Assembly: GCA_018056275.1 (NCBI GenBank)
Contig: JAGPFW010000005.1
Coordinates: 1 to 23,537, forward strand
DNA length: 23,537 nt
Reading direction: 5' to 3'
Origin: Patescibacteria group bacterium
Lineage (GTDB): Bacteria > Patescibacteriota > WWE3 > UBA101185 > UBA10185
Part shown: in pieces, positions 7,913 through 16,196 of the stretch
How the letters are laid out: the number at the start of each line of letters is the position of its first letter
How positions within the stretch are numbered: position 1 is the stretch's first letter
The notes under the pieces: model-generated
What the model was told of the DNA's origin: nothing
What the model saw: only the letters and a program-made list of their open reading frames with translations
Databases searched by the model: none
Translations under genes and position numbers: made by a program

Positions 7913-9655
7913 TTATTTTAAAACTACCAGAAAATCCTCAATTGGTAAAGTATTAATCACATCCTTACGGGTACACCAACCTCTGCAGGCTACATTTACT
8001 CCATATTTGATGTAATCAAGTGAGTCTATGCTATGAGCGTCAGAGTTTATAATTAACTTTACACCCATATTCTTTGCTTCTCGCACCATATCATAAGGCA
8101 AATCTAGCCTTTGAGGCTGTGAATTTATTTCTATAATTTTTCCAGTTTTCTGGGCAGTTTCCAAAAATAACATCCAATCAAGATCCATTTGGGGTCTTTC
8201 ATTTAAAAGCCTTTCCGAAGGATGGGCAATTATATTCACCAAGGGATGATTTAATGCATAAATATAACGTTTCATCAACTGCTCTCTGGATTGATTGTGC
8301 GCTGTATGAATGGCTGCAATAACAAAATCTAATTTTTCTAGTAACTCTTCTGGGAGGGACAATGTGGCATCCGCTAAAATATTAACCTCATAACCAAGCA
8401 AAACCCTTATTTTAGGGAATTTTTTATTAAGTTGAGCTACTTTTTCTTTGGATGTTTGTATAATACTTTCCACTTCCTTATATCCCCTACTGGAAATACT
8501 AGGGGCATGATCTGCCACACCGTAATATTCGTAACCTCTTCCTACTGCATTTTTAACCATTTCTTCCAGTGTATTTTCACCGTCCGAAAAATTCGTATGT
8601 GTATGAATATCTCCCTTTATATCGGAAAATCTGATCAAATCCGGGATTTGATTTTTGGCAGAAAGTTCAACTTCGTCTTTTCCCTGCCTTAATTCGGGGG
8701 GAATGTACTGCAAATCTAAAAAATCGTAAAATTCTTCCTCCGTAGCAAATTCATGAAGTGTCTCTTCTTTTTTTATGCCATATTCTGAAACGGAAAAACC
8801 CTTATCTATAGCGTATGTCCTTAGAGCAATATTGTGGTATTTAGATCCTGTAAAATATTGAACCATTGAGCCAAACTGTGCGGGTGAAACAGTTCTTAAA
8901 TCCACCTGTAAATCATTTGCTAATAAAACACTTACTTTTTTATCACCCTGAACTAGAATTTCGCTAATTTCAGGAAATCCTAAGAAATATGTAATTACGG
9001 CACTTTCTTTTTTTGTGGAAACAGCTATATCAAGATCTCCTATGGTTTCTTTTTTTCTTCTATATGAACCTAATGCTTCTATTTCCAAAACATCCTTATT
9101 TTTTTGCATGTACTTATATATCCTCTGTACTACCTCATCACCTTGCGACCAAAGTAAGCGAGGTTTTTCATTCTTGGTCATTTTTAGTTCTTCTATTGCC
9201 TGTAGGATCTGTTGTTCTGATTTTTCGCCAAATCCTGGTAGGTCACGAATCTTACCTTGTTTTGCTAGCCTGGCAACATCGGTTGGGGCGGAGTCTCTGT
9301 TGTGCAAATTAAATGCTTGAGCCAATTTAAAAGCTTTTTTGGCGCCTATACCCTGAATACCAATTAGAGAAAACATCCCCTGGGGAAGACCTTTTTTTAA
9401 GATTTCAAATTCTCTTACTGTTCCATTTTCAAACAAATCGCTGATATGTTGTGAAAGGCTGGATCCAACTCCTGGGATTTCTTGTAGGCGTCCCTTTTCC
9501 CAAAGATCATATACCGAATAAGTGGAGGTTTCTATTGCGCTAACAGCGTTTTCGTAGGCTCTTAGTCTAAAGCGATCAGCGTCTTTTACTTCCATTGCTG
9601 CAATGGCTTCTTTAAGTATCTGGACAAGTTCTGAATTGGGTATTTTGTAGGACAT
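7913..9655 (-). CDS. polX: PolX-type DNA polymerase with C-terminal PHP domain
   Basis: Bacterial Family X repair polymerase joined to a PHP phosphoesterase, 580 residues from the ATG at 9655. The N-terminus has the 8-kDa-like domain and helix-hairpin-helix turns (IPGVGSSLSQ, GIQGIGAKKA, LPGFGEKSE). The nucleotidyltransferase aspartates are D207, D209 (GDLD) and D252 (LQVDLR). The PHP domain follows from about 345, with GDIHTHTNFSDG (H351, H353), GVADHAP, GYEVNI, AAIHTAH, IIAHPS and NSDAHS, so all metal-site blocks are present. The frame extends to an ATG at 9673, but a predicted extended -10 (9672-9664) lies over those first codons, so I prefer 9655. It would act in base-excision or gap repair, alongside the nuclease-less PolA. 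Confidence 0.93.
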   Translation of the reverse strand: MSYKIPNSELVQILKEAIAAMEVKDADRFRLRAYENAVSAIETSTYSVYDLWEKGRLQEIPGVGSSLSQHISDLFENGTVREFEILKKGLPQGMFSLIGIQGIGAKKAFKLAQAFNLHNRDSAPTDVARLAKQGKIRDLPGFGEKSEQQILQAIEELKMTKNEKPRLLWSQGDEVVQRIYKYMQKNKDVLEIEALGSYRRKKETIGDLDIAVSTKKESAVITYFLGFPEISEILVQGDKKVSVLLANDLQVDLRTVSPAQFGSMVQYFTGSKYHNIALRTYAIDKGFSVSEYGIKKEETLHEFATEEEFYDFLDLQYIPPELRQGKDEVELSAKNQIPDLIRFSDIKGDIHTHTNFSDGENTLEEMVKNAVGRGYEYYGVADHAPSISSRGYKEVESIIQTSKEKVAQLNKKFPKIRVLLGYEVNILADATLSLPEELLEKLDFVIAAIHTAHNQSREQLMKRYIYALNHPLVNIIAHPSERLLNERPQMDLDWMLFLETAQKTGKIIEINSQPQRLDLPYDMVREAKNMGVKLIINSDAHSIDSLDYIKYGVNVACRGWCTRKDVINTLPIEDFLVVLK

Positions 9656-9663
9656 ATACAACC

Positions 9664-9672
9664 ATTGTAACA
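9664..9672 (-). promoter_or_regulatory. Predicted extended -10 for polX
   Basis: Minus-strand TGT then TACAAT (9669-9664), 8 nt before the ATG at 9655 with no Shine-Dalgarno site. It is divergent from the tRNA-Asp promoter, whose -35 begins 10 bp away. Confidence 0.45.
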
Positions 9673-9681
9673 TTTACAGTA

Positions 9682-9710
9682 TTGACGAAAACACAAGTAT
9701 CCCCTAATAT
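9682..9710 (+). promoter_or_regulatory. Predicted tRNA-Asp promoter
   Basis: TTGACG (9682-9687), 17-nt spacer, TAATAT (9705-9710); the mature tRNA begins 17 nt further on. It lies back to back with the polX promoter. Confidence 0.55.
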
Positions 9711-9726
9711 AAAAACACTTTTGCGG

Positions 9727-9803
9727 GGGGTCGTAGCTCAGTTGGTTAGAGCGCTTCCCTGTCACGGAAGAGGTCGCGGGTTCGAGCCCCGTCGATCCCG
9801 CCA
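9727..9803 (+). tRNA. tRNA-Asp (anticodon GTC)
   Basis: 77-nt cloverleaf with CCA encoded. The acceptor GGGGTCG pairs with CGATCCC (one G-T pair), followed by discriminator G. The D arm reads GCTCAGTTGGTTAGAGC, the anticodon stem is CTTCC/GGAAG with GTC at 9761-9763, and the T arm has TTCGAGC. It stands alone before the LysM gene. Confidence 0.97.
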
Positions 9804-9883
9804 AAGTATATAATAAGTAAAATATGTTTTAGGATTCATAAAACTGCCCAAAGAAAAATTTAAGAATGGAGGTGTAATTTTTA

Positions 9884-10396
9884 ATGACTGAAAATAATAA
9901 CTCAACAGAGAAAAAAAATGACACATTAGCATTCATAATTGGGGGACTTTTTATTCTTGGATTGGTTTTTGCGACATACAACTATTTTAATGGGTCAGGA
10001 AAGTCGGGTTCAACAGGAGAAGAAAATGAAACAATCAGCTTGGAAAAACTTAAAGAGACACTATCTGCAAGAACAGATCAAGATGACGACCAAAATCTAG
10101 ATGAAGTTGCTGATAACAAAGAAGAAGAAAAAGAGGGGGCAGAAGAAGAAAATAATAAGACCCCAGTAGAGGAAAAAAATTGGAGTGCCAACCAATACCA
10201 AAAAGGAGACATAAAAGCAGGAGAATACGAGGTTAAGTATGGAGACACTCTTTGGGAAATCGCAGAGGCAGTTTATGGAAATGGGGCTATGTGGACAAAT
10301 ATCTTGGAGGCAAACAGCTCATCGATTGGTTTTTTGCCAAGTGGACAACAAGCCCTAATCTATGCAGGACAAACAATAACTATTCCTGCTCTTTAG
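9884..10396 (+). CDS. Membrane-anchored LysM-domain protein
   Basis: Likely peptidoglycan- or glycan-binding surface protein, 170 residues. A short cytoplasmic head precedes a single membrane segment (about 15-34). A low-complexity, very acidic linker rich in E, D, N and K follows (about 45-105). The C-terminus is one LysM domain (about 114-170), recognised by YEVKYGDTLWEIAEAVYG and a closing GQTITIP. No catalytic domain is attached, so it would tether or recruit rather than cut. The ATG has a strong Shine-Dalgarno site (GGAGGTG). A TATAAT at 9809-9814 could serve it with a leader of about 65 nt, or it may be co-transcribed with tRNA-Asp. A terminator follows at 10467-10497. Confidence 0.85.
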   Translation: MTENNNSTEKKNDTLAFIIGGLFILGLVFATYNYFNGSGKSGSTGEENETISLEKLKETLSARTDQDDDQNLDEVADNKEEEKEGAEEENNKTPVEEKNWSANQYQKGDIKAGEYEVKYGDTLWEIAEAVYGNGAMWTNILEANSSSIGFLPSGQQALIYAGQTITIPAL

Positions 10397-10416
10397 GAAC
10401 TTTTAGATATGTAAAA

Positions 10417-10443
10417 ACATAAAGGAATGATGCACCTTTATGT
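10417..10443 (+). other. Stem-loop after the LysM gene
   Basis: Perfect 9-bp stem ACATAAAGG (10417-10425) with CCTTTATGT (10435-10443) and a 9-nt loop. No T-run follows, so it is not a classical terminator. It may be a 3' mRNA stabiliser or processing site before the real terminator about 25 nt on. Confidence 0.5.
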
Positions 10444-10466
10444 GTGTGTTACGTGTTACCCAATAC

Positions 10467-10497
10467 ATAAAACCCCCTGGCCAGGGGTTTTGTGTTT
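10467..10497 (+). terminator. Rho-independent terminator of the LysM unit
   Basis: GC-rich hairpin CCCCT-GGCC-AGGGG flanked by an A-run on the left and TTTTGTGTTTT on the right. The flanking A/T runs extend the stem with one bulged C and make it potentially bidirectional. It separates the LysM gene from the tRNA-Gly promoter. Confidence 0.8.
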
Positions 10498-10512
10498 TAC
10501 AGGAAATGACCC

Positions 10513-10518
10513 TATAAT
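10513..10518 (+). promoter_or_regulatory. Predicted -10 for tRNA-Gly
   Basis: Consensus TATAAT 25 nt before the mature tRNA-Gly. The hexamer TTGTGT lies 17 nt upstream but partly inside the terminator's T tract, so the -35 is uncertain. Confidence 0.45.
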
Positions 10519-10543
10519 GACTTTAGAGAGATTTCTGTTATAA

Positions 10544-10619
10544 GCGGGTGTAGCTCAGTTGGTAGAGTGTCTCCTTCCCAAGGAGAAGGTCGCGGGTTCG
10601 ATCCCCGTCACCCGCTCCA
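10544..10619 (+). tRNA. tRNA-Gly (anticodon CCC)
   Basis: 76-nt cloverleaf with encoded CCA. The acceptor GCGGGTG pairs with CACCCGC, discriminator T. The anticodon stem is TCTCC/GGAGA with loop TTCCCAA, giving CCC at 10577-10579. The T arm GCGGGTTCGATCCCCGT is standard. It reads GGG glycine codons. Confidence 0.97.
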
Positions 10620-10693
10620 AGCATTCCAAAGACAATCCCATTTTTAGGTTAACGGTGCCTGTTAGAGGACAAATTATTATATAATGCTCCCAT

Positions 10694-10769
10694 GCCGATG
10701 TAGCTCAGTTGGTAGAGCAATCCCTTCGTAAGGGATGGGTCGTCGGTTCAATTCCGACCATCGGCTCCA
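10694..10769 (+). tRNA. tRNA-Thr (anticodon CGT)
   Basis: 76-nt cloverleaf with encoded CCA. The acceptor GCCGATG pairs with CATCGGC, discriminator T. The anticodon stem is ATCCC/GGGAT with loop TTCGTAA, giving CGT at 10727-10729. It reads ACG threonine codons. Only 36 bp separate it from the galU start. Confidence 0.97.
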
Positions 10770-10789
10770 AGACAAGCTTTACTTAAAAA

Positions 10790-10798
10790 TGGTACAAT
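10790..10798 (+). promoter_or_regulatory. Predicted extended -10 for galU, leaderless
   Basis: TGG then TACAAT (10793-10798), 7 nt before the galU ATG, with no Shine-Dalgarno site. A possible -35 AAGACA (10769-10774) sits 18 nt upstream, at the tRNA-Thr 3' end. Confidence 0.5.
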
Positions 10799-10805
10799 CG
10801 TTTAT

Positions 10806-11711
10806 ATGAAAGACCCTACGAAAATTACAAAAGCCGTTATTGCTGTAGCTGGTTATGGTACTAGATTTCTTCCTGCTACAAAGACGCAACCAAAAGAGAT
10901 GCTCCCCATTATTGATAAGCCTATAATTCAGTACCTAGTAGAGGAGGCGGTGTCTTCGGGAATAAAAGATGTAATTTTAGTAACACGTTTCGGCCAACAT
11001 ATAATGGAGGATTATTTTGATTCAAATCTAGAACTAGAACATAAGCTAGAAGAAGAAGGAAAAACATACTATCTAGAACAGATTAGAAATGTGGCTACAA
11101 TGGCGAATTTCATCTATGTCAGACAAAGGAAGGATCTTCCATACGGCAACGGGACACCTCTTCTTTGTGTCAAGGATTTAATTGATAAAGATGAGTCGTT
11201 TGTATATATGTTTGGCGATGACTTAACGCTCTGCAATGGGTATCCACCAGCCACAAAGCAATTAATAGATGTGTTTCAAAAAGAAAAGGCGGTTGTTGTT
11301 GAGGGGGCGCAAGAGATTCCTTGGGATGAAGTGAATAGATATGGGGTTGTAAGGTACAAGAAAGATGCCTCCTATAAGTATGAGATGGAAAGCATCGTGG
11401 AAAAACCAGAAAAAGATGATGCACCTTCTAATATGGCACAGTTTGGGCGATTTGTGTTCTCATACGAAATCATAAAAAAAGCACAAAGCACCAGAACGGG
11501 AAAAGGCAATGAACTTTGGGTTACTGACATGATAAATGAATTAGCCCAAGAGGGAAAAAAAGTAATTGCGCAACCCATCAAGGGAGAGTGGCTTACGACA
11601 GGAGACCCATTAAGATACTTAAAGGCAACATTTAAATTTGCAATGCAAAAAGAAGATTTAAAAGAAGAATTGGCTGAATACCTTAAAAAGGAACTCTGTG
11701 AGAAGAAGTAA
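10806..11711 (+). CDS. galU: UTP--glucose-1-phosphate uridylyltransferase
   Basis: Makes UDP-glucose from UTP and glucose-1-phosphate, a precursor for surface glycans; 301 residues, the normal GalU length. The N-terminal nucleotide-binding block AVAGYGTRFLPATKTQPKEM (about 13-32) matches the family GLGTRFLPATKAxPKEM. Further matches are DKPIIQYLVEEAVSSGI, the MFGDD metal-binding region (about 136-140), and EKPEKDDAPSNMAQFGRF (about 198-215). The ATG follows a predicted leaderless extended -10. Its end overlaps the GTG start of the Ig-like gene by 14 bp, so the two are co-translated. With the flippase and ligase nearby it likely supplies sugar for envelope glycan assembly. Confidence 0.95.
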   Translation: MKDPTKITKAVIAVAGYGTRFLPATKTQPKEMLPIIDKPIIQYLVEEAVSSGIKDVILVTRFGQHIMEDYFDSNLELEHKLEEEGKTYYLEQIRNVATMANFIYVRQRKDLPYGNGTPLLCVKDLIDKDESFVYMFGDDLTLCNGYPPATKQLIDVFQKEKAVVVEGAQEIPWDEVNRYGVVRYKKDASYKYEMESIVEKPEKDDAPSNMAQFGRFVFSYEIIKKAQSTRTGKGNELWVTDMINELAQEGKKVIAQPIKGEWLTTGDPLRYLKATFKFAMQKEDLKEELAEYLKKELCEKK

Positions 11712-12384
11712 AAGGGAAAAAGATTTAAGAATTATCCTGAGGAATAGAATTATCGCTATTTTTGTGCTCTTTTTTGGTTCGCTTGCAATACTAATTGGAT
11801 TTGGACCCAAGATTGGAAGCATCTTTGGACTTATCTCTGTAAATAGAAATGCCACAATTTCAGTACCAAAAGCAAATACGCCACCTCCAATATTTGTAGA
11901 AACCCCAGTAGCTACAAACAAGACAAAAGTGGATTTACGCGGTTTTGCTACACCAAAATCTACAGTGGAACTCTTTGTGAATGGTCCTAAAAAGGCTACC
12001 GTAATTACAGACGCATCGGGGGAATTCTTATTTACAGACGTAGAACTGAATAAATCCACTAACACTATTTTTGCAAAGATTGGGGATACAAAGTCAGCAA
12101 ATATTACAATTGAATTTGACAACAAACCCCCAAAGATAGAAATAGAAACTCCCAAAGATGGTGATGAAATAGAGAACCTGAATGAAAGAATTGAAATTAG
12201 TGGGAAGATTAGTGAGAAAGCAGATATTTTGATTAATGACCGAATAGTTATTCAAAAACCAGATGATTCATTTTCCTTCTTTTTGGGAGTGGAAGAGGGA
12301 GAAGTAGAAATTATAATAAAAGCCACAGATTTTGCAGGCAACACAGCCGAAGAAAAGATCAAGGTTCATTACAAGAAAAAATAA
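11698..12384 (+). CDS. Membrane-anchored protein with two Ig-like domains
   Basis: Likely surface or adhesive protein, 228 residues. A basic N-terminus (RRSKREK) precedes one membrane segment (about 17-37), which points to a type II anchor. After a proline-rich spacer (about 57-72) come two beta-sandwich Ig-like repeats (about 73-140 and 145-227). They share the bacterial Ig pattern of V-D-L-x-G...V-x-L-F-V-N-G...D-A-S-G-E-F and A-x-D-x-A-G-N-T. The start is GTG at 11698, with AAGGA about 5 nt upstream inside the galU end. The last 26 bp overlap the 3' end of the opposite-strand O-antigen ligase gene. No enzyme motif is seen. Confidence 0.75.
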   Translation: MRRSKREKDLRIILRNRIIAIFVLFFGSLAILIGFGPKIGSIFGLISVNRNATISVPKANTPPPIFVETPVATNKTKVDLRGFATPKSTVELFVNGPKKATVITDASGEFLFTDVELNKSTNTIFAKIGDTKSANITIEFDNKPPKIEIETPKDGDEIENLNERIEISGKISEKADILINDRIVIQKPDDSFSFFLGVEEGEVEIIIKATDFAGNTAEEKIKVHYKKK

Positions 12385-13603
12385 ATCCCCCCAAAACTAA
12401 ATTCCAAAGAAACATAATTTGAGGGTAAAAAAATGAGTTAATAAAAAAGGAATTTACCACAAGGGCAGGAAAGGAAACTAACATTACTTGGGCATAAGAA
12501 ACGTGATTATGAAAAACCTCTTCTCCATCGGGTAGCGACATACCTAAAATCCTACTAGATAACACCCTAAAACTTGAAAATAAAGGATAAAACAAAAAAA
12601 GACAAAAAAGGAATAAACCAGGAATGCCTGTTGTTGCCATAATTAACAACAAGGAGGAATCGGATCCTCCGCCCGATTTTCCACCCCATCCCAAGCCAAA
12701 ATACCCAGTATCTTTCTGAACAAACCTAAATGTATTATAACCAGTACCTAAAATAAAATTATTCCGAGCAATATCTAAAGTATTTAACCAAGAGATAAAC
12801 CGAAAGTGAGCAGAATCCGCAGGATCCGTAATAGATGAGATTCTCGTCTGAACACGCGGAACTGCAAAATAGGCCAAGAAACCAATTAATAAAGATATGA
12901 GCAACAATTTTGGGTCTTTTATAACCCCCCAGAGAAATATGCTAACTGCCAGCATAAGCCAAGCACTTCTTGAAAATGTCAGAAGTATTGCTAAGAGGAT
13001 CACGCTTAAAAGAAGAAAAAAAGGGATTGAATACTTTTTTGGAGGCATCCAAGAGAATATAATATTAAAGCAAAATACTAAGGTAGCTCCCATGAAATTA
13101 GGGTCAAATAAAGTCCCCAAAAGCCTATTTATATGAGGATCCCATCCCAATGATGGATCAAGTAATGAAAAATTTGGGAAAAAGATAAGCTGAGTAAACC
13201 CCGAAAAAACTAAAGCAAGAGCGTAAAATATCGTGAGGAAAATAAAATTTTTATTCAATACTCCTTCCCTTAAACCGTTAAAAATAAGAATTCCAGCTAA
13301 AATGTACAAGCACAACCTAATAAAATAAAACGATGAAAACACCAATTCCTCCAGAGAAAAAAATTGAGAATTAAAAATTAGAGAAATAACATTCCAAAAA
13401 AAGAAAAGAAGAAAGAATATATAAACCTTTGGCAGTATAATTCTTCGATTGGGAGAAATGGCTAAATAGATAAATCCATATAATACAAAAAGACCTGCGA
13501 AAATATCCGAAAAATAGAGGCCTCCAAATTCACTTCCTAAGACTATTCCAAACTGCCCTAGGGCAAGAGAAACTACCCATAATGTAATTAGAACGTTAAA
13601 CAT
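12359..13603 (-). CDS. O-antigen ligase/polymerase-like membrane protein (Wzy_C type)
   Basis: Polytopic membrane protein of 414 residues with about 10-12 hydrophobic segments. It resembles the O-antigen ligase/polymerase superfamily, which transfers or polymerises lipid-linked glycans on the outer face of the membrane. Supporting blocks are RLLGTLFDPNFMG (about 160-172), LLTFSRSAW (about 208-215, with R212) and the long outer loop holding SAHFRFISW and LGTGYNTFRFV (about 263-294), the usual site of catalytic Arg and His. I chose the ATG at 13603 because it overlaps the flippase stop by 8 bp (ATGTTTAA). The frame is open to 13690, but that would overlap the flippase by 95 bp. Polymerase versus ligase cannot be decided from sequence alone. 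Confidence 0.8.
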   Translation of the reverse strand: MFNVLITLWVVSLALGQFGIVLGSEFGGLYFSDIFAGLFVLYGFIYLAISPNRRIILPKVYIFFLLFFFWNVISLIFNSQFFSLEELVFSSFYFIRLCLYILAGILIFNGLREGVLNKNFIFLTIFYALALVFSGFTQLIFFPNFSLLDPSLGWDPHINRLLGTLFDPNFMGATLVFCFNIIFSWMPPKKYSIPFFLLLSVILLAILLTFSRSAWLMLAVSIFLWGVIKDPKLLLISLLIGFLAYFAVPRVQTRISSITDPADSAHFRFISWLNTLDIARNNFILGTGYNTFRFVQKDTGYFGLGWGGKSGGGSDSSLLLIMATTGIPGLFLFCLFLFYPLFSSFRVLSSRILGMSLPDGEEVFHNHVSYAQVMLVSFPALVVNSFFINSFFYPQIMFLWNLVLGGFIFSCNEP

Positions 13604-14909
13604 ACGCTTTCTGAAGGGCAGAATTATCTTTATTTTCTCTACTATTCCAAGCTTTGTACGAATAAAAACATAACATTGTAAAAATAACAAGTTCCGTGAC
13701 CAAGGTTATTACAGCTGCAGCATAAAAGGAATAAATTGGAATAAAGACTAAATTTAGGACAAGATTTAAAACTGCGCTAATAAGATAAACTCGGGGTAGA
13801 AATTTTTGACTTCTTAAAATAACTAAGAACCAAGATACGGGCTGTGTCAAAAAGAAGATAAACACACCCCCCATTAATATCCTCAAAATAGGTACAGAAA
13901 AAGCAAATTCGGACACACCAAAAATTTTTATAATCAAGGGTGCAAAAATAACTCCAAAAACACCCACAACAACACCGCTGACAAAGAGAAACAATAAGGT
14001 TCTTTTAAAGCTTAAGATAAAACGAGAAGCGCCTTCCTCAAAATGTTCCACCAAAAAAGGATACACCGAATTCATAACAAAGGTCGGAATTACAAGAGAA
14101 ACTTCAAATATTTTATAAGGAAGTGAATAAATTCCAACCACTTCTGATGAATTCAGGTTCAGCCAAGAGGGAATCCTAAGTATTGAAAGTAAAATGGAGT
14201 CTTCTTTAAAACTCATTTGACTAAATACAAACATTATTCCTAAGGGCAGAGACTCCTTAAATAATGACTTTATGAGCCTAAAGTCTAGAAAGAACTCCTT
14301 TGATATATCAAGTCTTTGAATAAAAATCCATCCAACCAAAAAAGTAATAAAACCGCCTATCACATAAGAAAAACTTAACCAAACAATTGACGCATGTCTA
14401 TCAATCAGAAACACAGACAACAAAATAATAAACAAGTAGCCAACAATCTGGCTAATGGAAGACAAATCATACCTAAGTTTTGTCTGAAATATTATATTTG
14501 TAGATGTAAACAAGCTAAAGGTAAGAATTAAGAAAAGGCTAAGCCGTATACCAAGTTTAAGGGTTGCAGAATAGGGAAAAAAATATAGGAGTACGCTCAG
14601 GAAAATAATAAAAAGCAAAGAAAGAAAAATCCTAAAAACTAAGACATTAATGAAATAGTGATACAATCTGGACTCATTTTTTGTGGCTTCCCTAACAGAA
14701 ATAGCATTTAAACCAAAATCCGTAATAACAAACAAGAGACCTGGGAAATTTTGCATAAGACTAAATCCGCCATAGTCTTCCCTACCATAATGATTGGTGA
14801 TCATGTATGTTATGAAAACCGTAACCCCTAAGGTAAAGACTTTCCCAATCAATTGGTACAATGTGTTTCCGGCAATCTTTCTTGTTGTTAAAGTAAATAT
14901 CTTATTCAT
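13596..14909 (-). CDS. Wzx/MATE-like polysaccharide flippase
   Basis: Flips lipid-linked oligosaccharide across the membrane, by family; 437 residues with about 12-14 hydrophobic segments. The N-terminal region (TLYQLIGKVFTLGVTVFITY, then HYGREDYGGFSLMQNF) is typical of the polysaccharide biosynthesis (Polysacc_synt) branch of the MOP superfamily. The last codons overlap the ATG of the downstream ligase-like gene, indicating coupled translation. It follows the GH-A gene by 54 bp. The start ATG at 14909 has only a weak AGG upstream. No glycosyltransferase lies in this window, so the sugar-assembling genes must be elsewhere. Confidence 0.88.
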   Translation of the reverse strand: MNKIFTLTTRKIAGNTLYQLIGKVFTLGVTVFITYMITNHYGREDYGGFSLMQNFPGLLFVITDFGLNAISVREATKNESRLYHYFINVLVFRIFLSLLFIIFLSVLLYFFPYSATLKLGIRLSLFLILTFSLFTSTNIIFQTKLRYDLSSISQIVGYLFIILLSVFLIDRHASIVWLSFSYVIGGFITFLVGWIFIQRLDISKEFFLDFRLIKSLFKESLPLGIMFVFSQMSFKEDSILLSILRIPSWLNLNSSEVVGIYSLPYKIFEVSLVIPTFVMNSVYPFLVEHFEEGASRFILSFKRTLLFLFVSGVVVGVFGVIFAPLIIKIFGVSEFAFSVPILRILMGGVFIFFLTQPVSWFLVILRSQKFLPRVYLISAVLNLVLNLVFIPIYSFYAAAVITLVTELVIFTMLCFYSYKAWNSRENKDNSALQKAYV

Positions 14910-14963
14910 AAATTTATTTACCTACCAAATATTTAACATTAAAAATTTTACGACCAAAAAACA

Positions 14964-16175
14964 TTAGTCACATTCACCCTTAGAATAAGTTTTAATTATT
15001 AGTTCCTCTGGGGTTCCAGAGATCTTTCGCATAGATTTAATTGCGTCATATTGAGGATATGATGTGTAATCTTTTTTAACCCAAGAAAAGTGATCAAAGG
15101 GAGGAGGATACCAAATAGTAAAAGGCATAACCGCTTGGACTCTGTCATCTCCTAACCAATAATCTTCATAGGCAACCCTTATATAAGAAGCAACTGCCTC
15201 AGCGGATAAAAAAGAGCTGTCGTAAATAGCTCCTTCGGCGTGAGCCCAACCTGTTTCGGTTATAAACACGGGCAAATCCTTTTCTACACCCATTTCACGC
15301 CTTAAGAAACTAAGCTCCGTTTCATAGGCCCTGATACCGTTTCTTCCAACCGTGTGTGGACTCCCACTAAAATTTGGTTGTGGGTATGGGTGAGAAGCCC
15401 AACCGTCTAATCTTGTAAAAATTCCAGGCACAGCAGCATTCATCTGGCGCATAAAATCCAAGGCATCAACATAGCCACCACCTGTGGGAGCACTTATATT
15501 AAAAGCCCCATTCATCATAAAAAAATTGCTATTTTGCTCTTTAAAAACATCTATTGTGTAATCCAAGATTTTTGCGTACTCAGAGGCGTCCGTATAACCC
15601 TTCCAAAATTTTGCGTCATTTGGTTCGTTATATACACTTATGTATCGTTGCTTAATAGGCCACAAAAAGGAATCCAAAAACTCTGCAGCTTTTTGAGTTT
15701 GTTTTTTGTACTTGTCAGCATCAACATCATATAATTGGATAACAGGAATTAGTTTTTCCTCTAATAACAGCGAAAATACGCCTCGCCACTTTCTTGTGTC
15801 ATAATCTTTTACATTATAAGGGATCAGAACATACCCCCAAGCTCCGCCATTTGAATTTACCATCTCGGAAGCCATCTGAATGAATTTACGATTTTCTGCA
15901 TAAATATAAAGTCCAAACTTATTATTCTTATAATCCTGAGCTGAAACATTCTTATATGTATAATATTCCACAAGTGCATCTTCACACTTTTTTAGGGGCA
16001 CTTCCGAATTTTCTTGATATCGACGAAACAAAAATTCAGGGGATTTTTTTGTTGGAATATACTCAACAAAAAAAAGAATACTAACAACCAAAATGATAAA
16101 CAAGAGGACAAATGAAGTCCCAAAGATTATTCTAATGCCCTTTTTGCGTTTTCTGTTATTAAACTTTACAAACAC
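14964..16175 (-). CDS. Membrane-anchored clan GH-A glycoside hydrolase-like protein
   Basis: TIM-barrel glycosidase-like protein, 403 residues, anchored by one N-terminal membrane segment (about 15-37) after a basic head, with the domain outside. The clan GH-A hallmarks are present: acid/base E184 in YISVYNEPND (end of strand 4), nucleophile E307 in VFITETGW (end of strand 7), plus the WASHPYP block with H262. The closest known shapes are cellulase-like GH5 or GH39 relatives; the substrate cannot be read from sequence. The start is GTG at 16175, supported by an extended -10 TGA-TACAAT 6 nt upstream. It heads the minus-strand run GH-A, flippase, ligase-like, so it may trim or cleave the glycan that those genes export. 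Confidence 0.82.
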   Translation of the reverse strand: MFVKFNNRKRKKGIRIIFGTSFVLLFIILVVSILFFVEYIPTKKSPEFLFRRYQENSEVPLKKCEDALVEYYTYKNVSAQDYKNNKFGLYIYAENRKFIQMASEMVNSNGGAWGYVLIPYNVKDYDTRKWRGVFSLLLEEKLIPVIQLYDVDADKYKKQTQKAAEFLDSFLWPIKQRYISVYNEPNDAKFWKGYTDASEYAKILDYTIDVFKEQNSNFFMMNGAFNISAPTGGGYVDALDFMRQMNAAVPGIFTRLDGWASHPYPQPNFSGSPHTVGRNGIRAYETELSFLRREMGVEKDLPVFITETGWAHAEGAIYDSSFLSAEAVASYIRVAYEDYWLGDDRVQAVMPFTIWYPPPFDHFSWVKKDYTSYPQYDAIKSMRKISGTPEELIIKTYSKGECD

Positions 16176-16181
16176 AATATA

Positions 16182-16190
16182 ATTGTATCA
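16182..16190 (-). promoter_or_regulatory. Predicted extended -10 for the GH-A/flippase/ligase unit
   Basis: Minus-strand TGA then TACAAT (16187-16182), 6 nt before the GTG at 16175. No Shine-Dalgarno site lies between, so a leaderless GTG message is predicted. Confidence 0.5.
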
Positions 16191-16196
16191 TTAGGG

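Noticed and set aside
9586..9804. 72-codon minus-strand frame beginning MAGSTGLEPATSSVTGKR
   Set aside because: It is the antisense of tRNA-Asp joined to the start of polX; this GLEPATSSV-type peptide is a known artefact of translating tRNA genes backwards.
11658..12155. 165-codon minus-strand frame opposite the Ig-like gene
   Set aside because: It is the complement of a gene with clear domain pattern, has no Shine-Dalgarno or -10 signal and a composition typical of antisense reading.
13604..13690. Upstream ATG for the ligase-like gene
   Set aside because: It would overlap the flippase by 95 bp; the ATG at 13603 gives an 8-bp coupling overlap and begins right at the first membrane helix.
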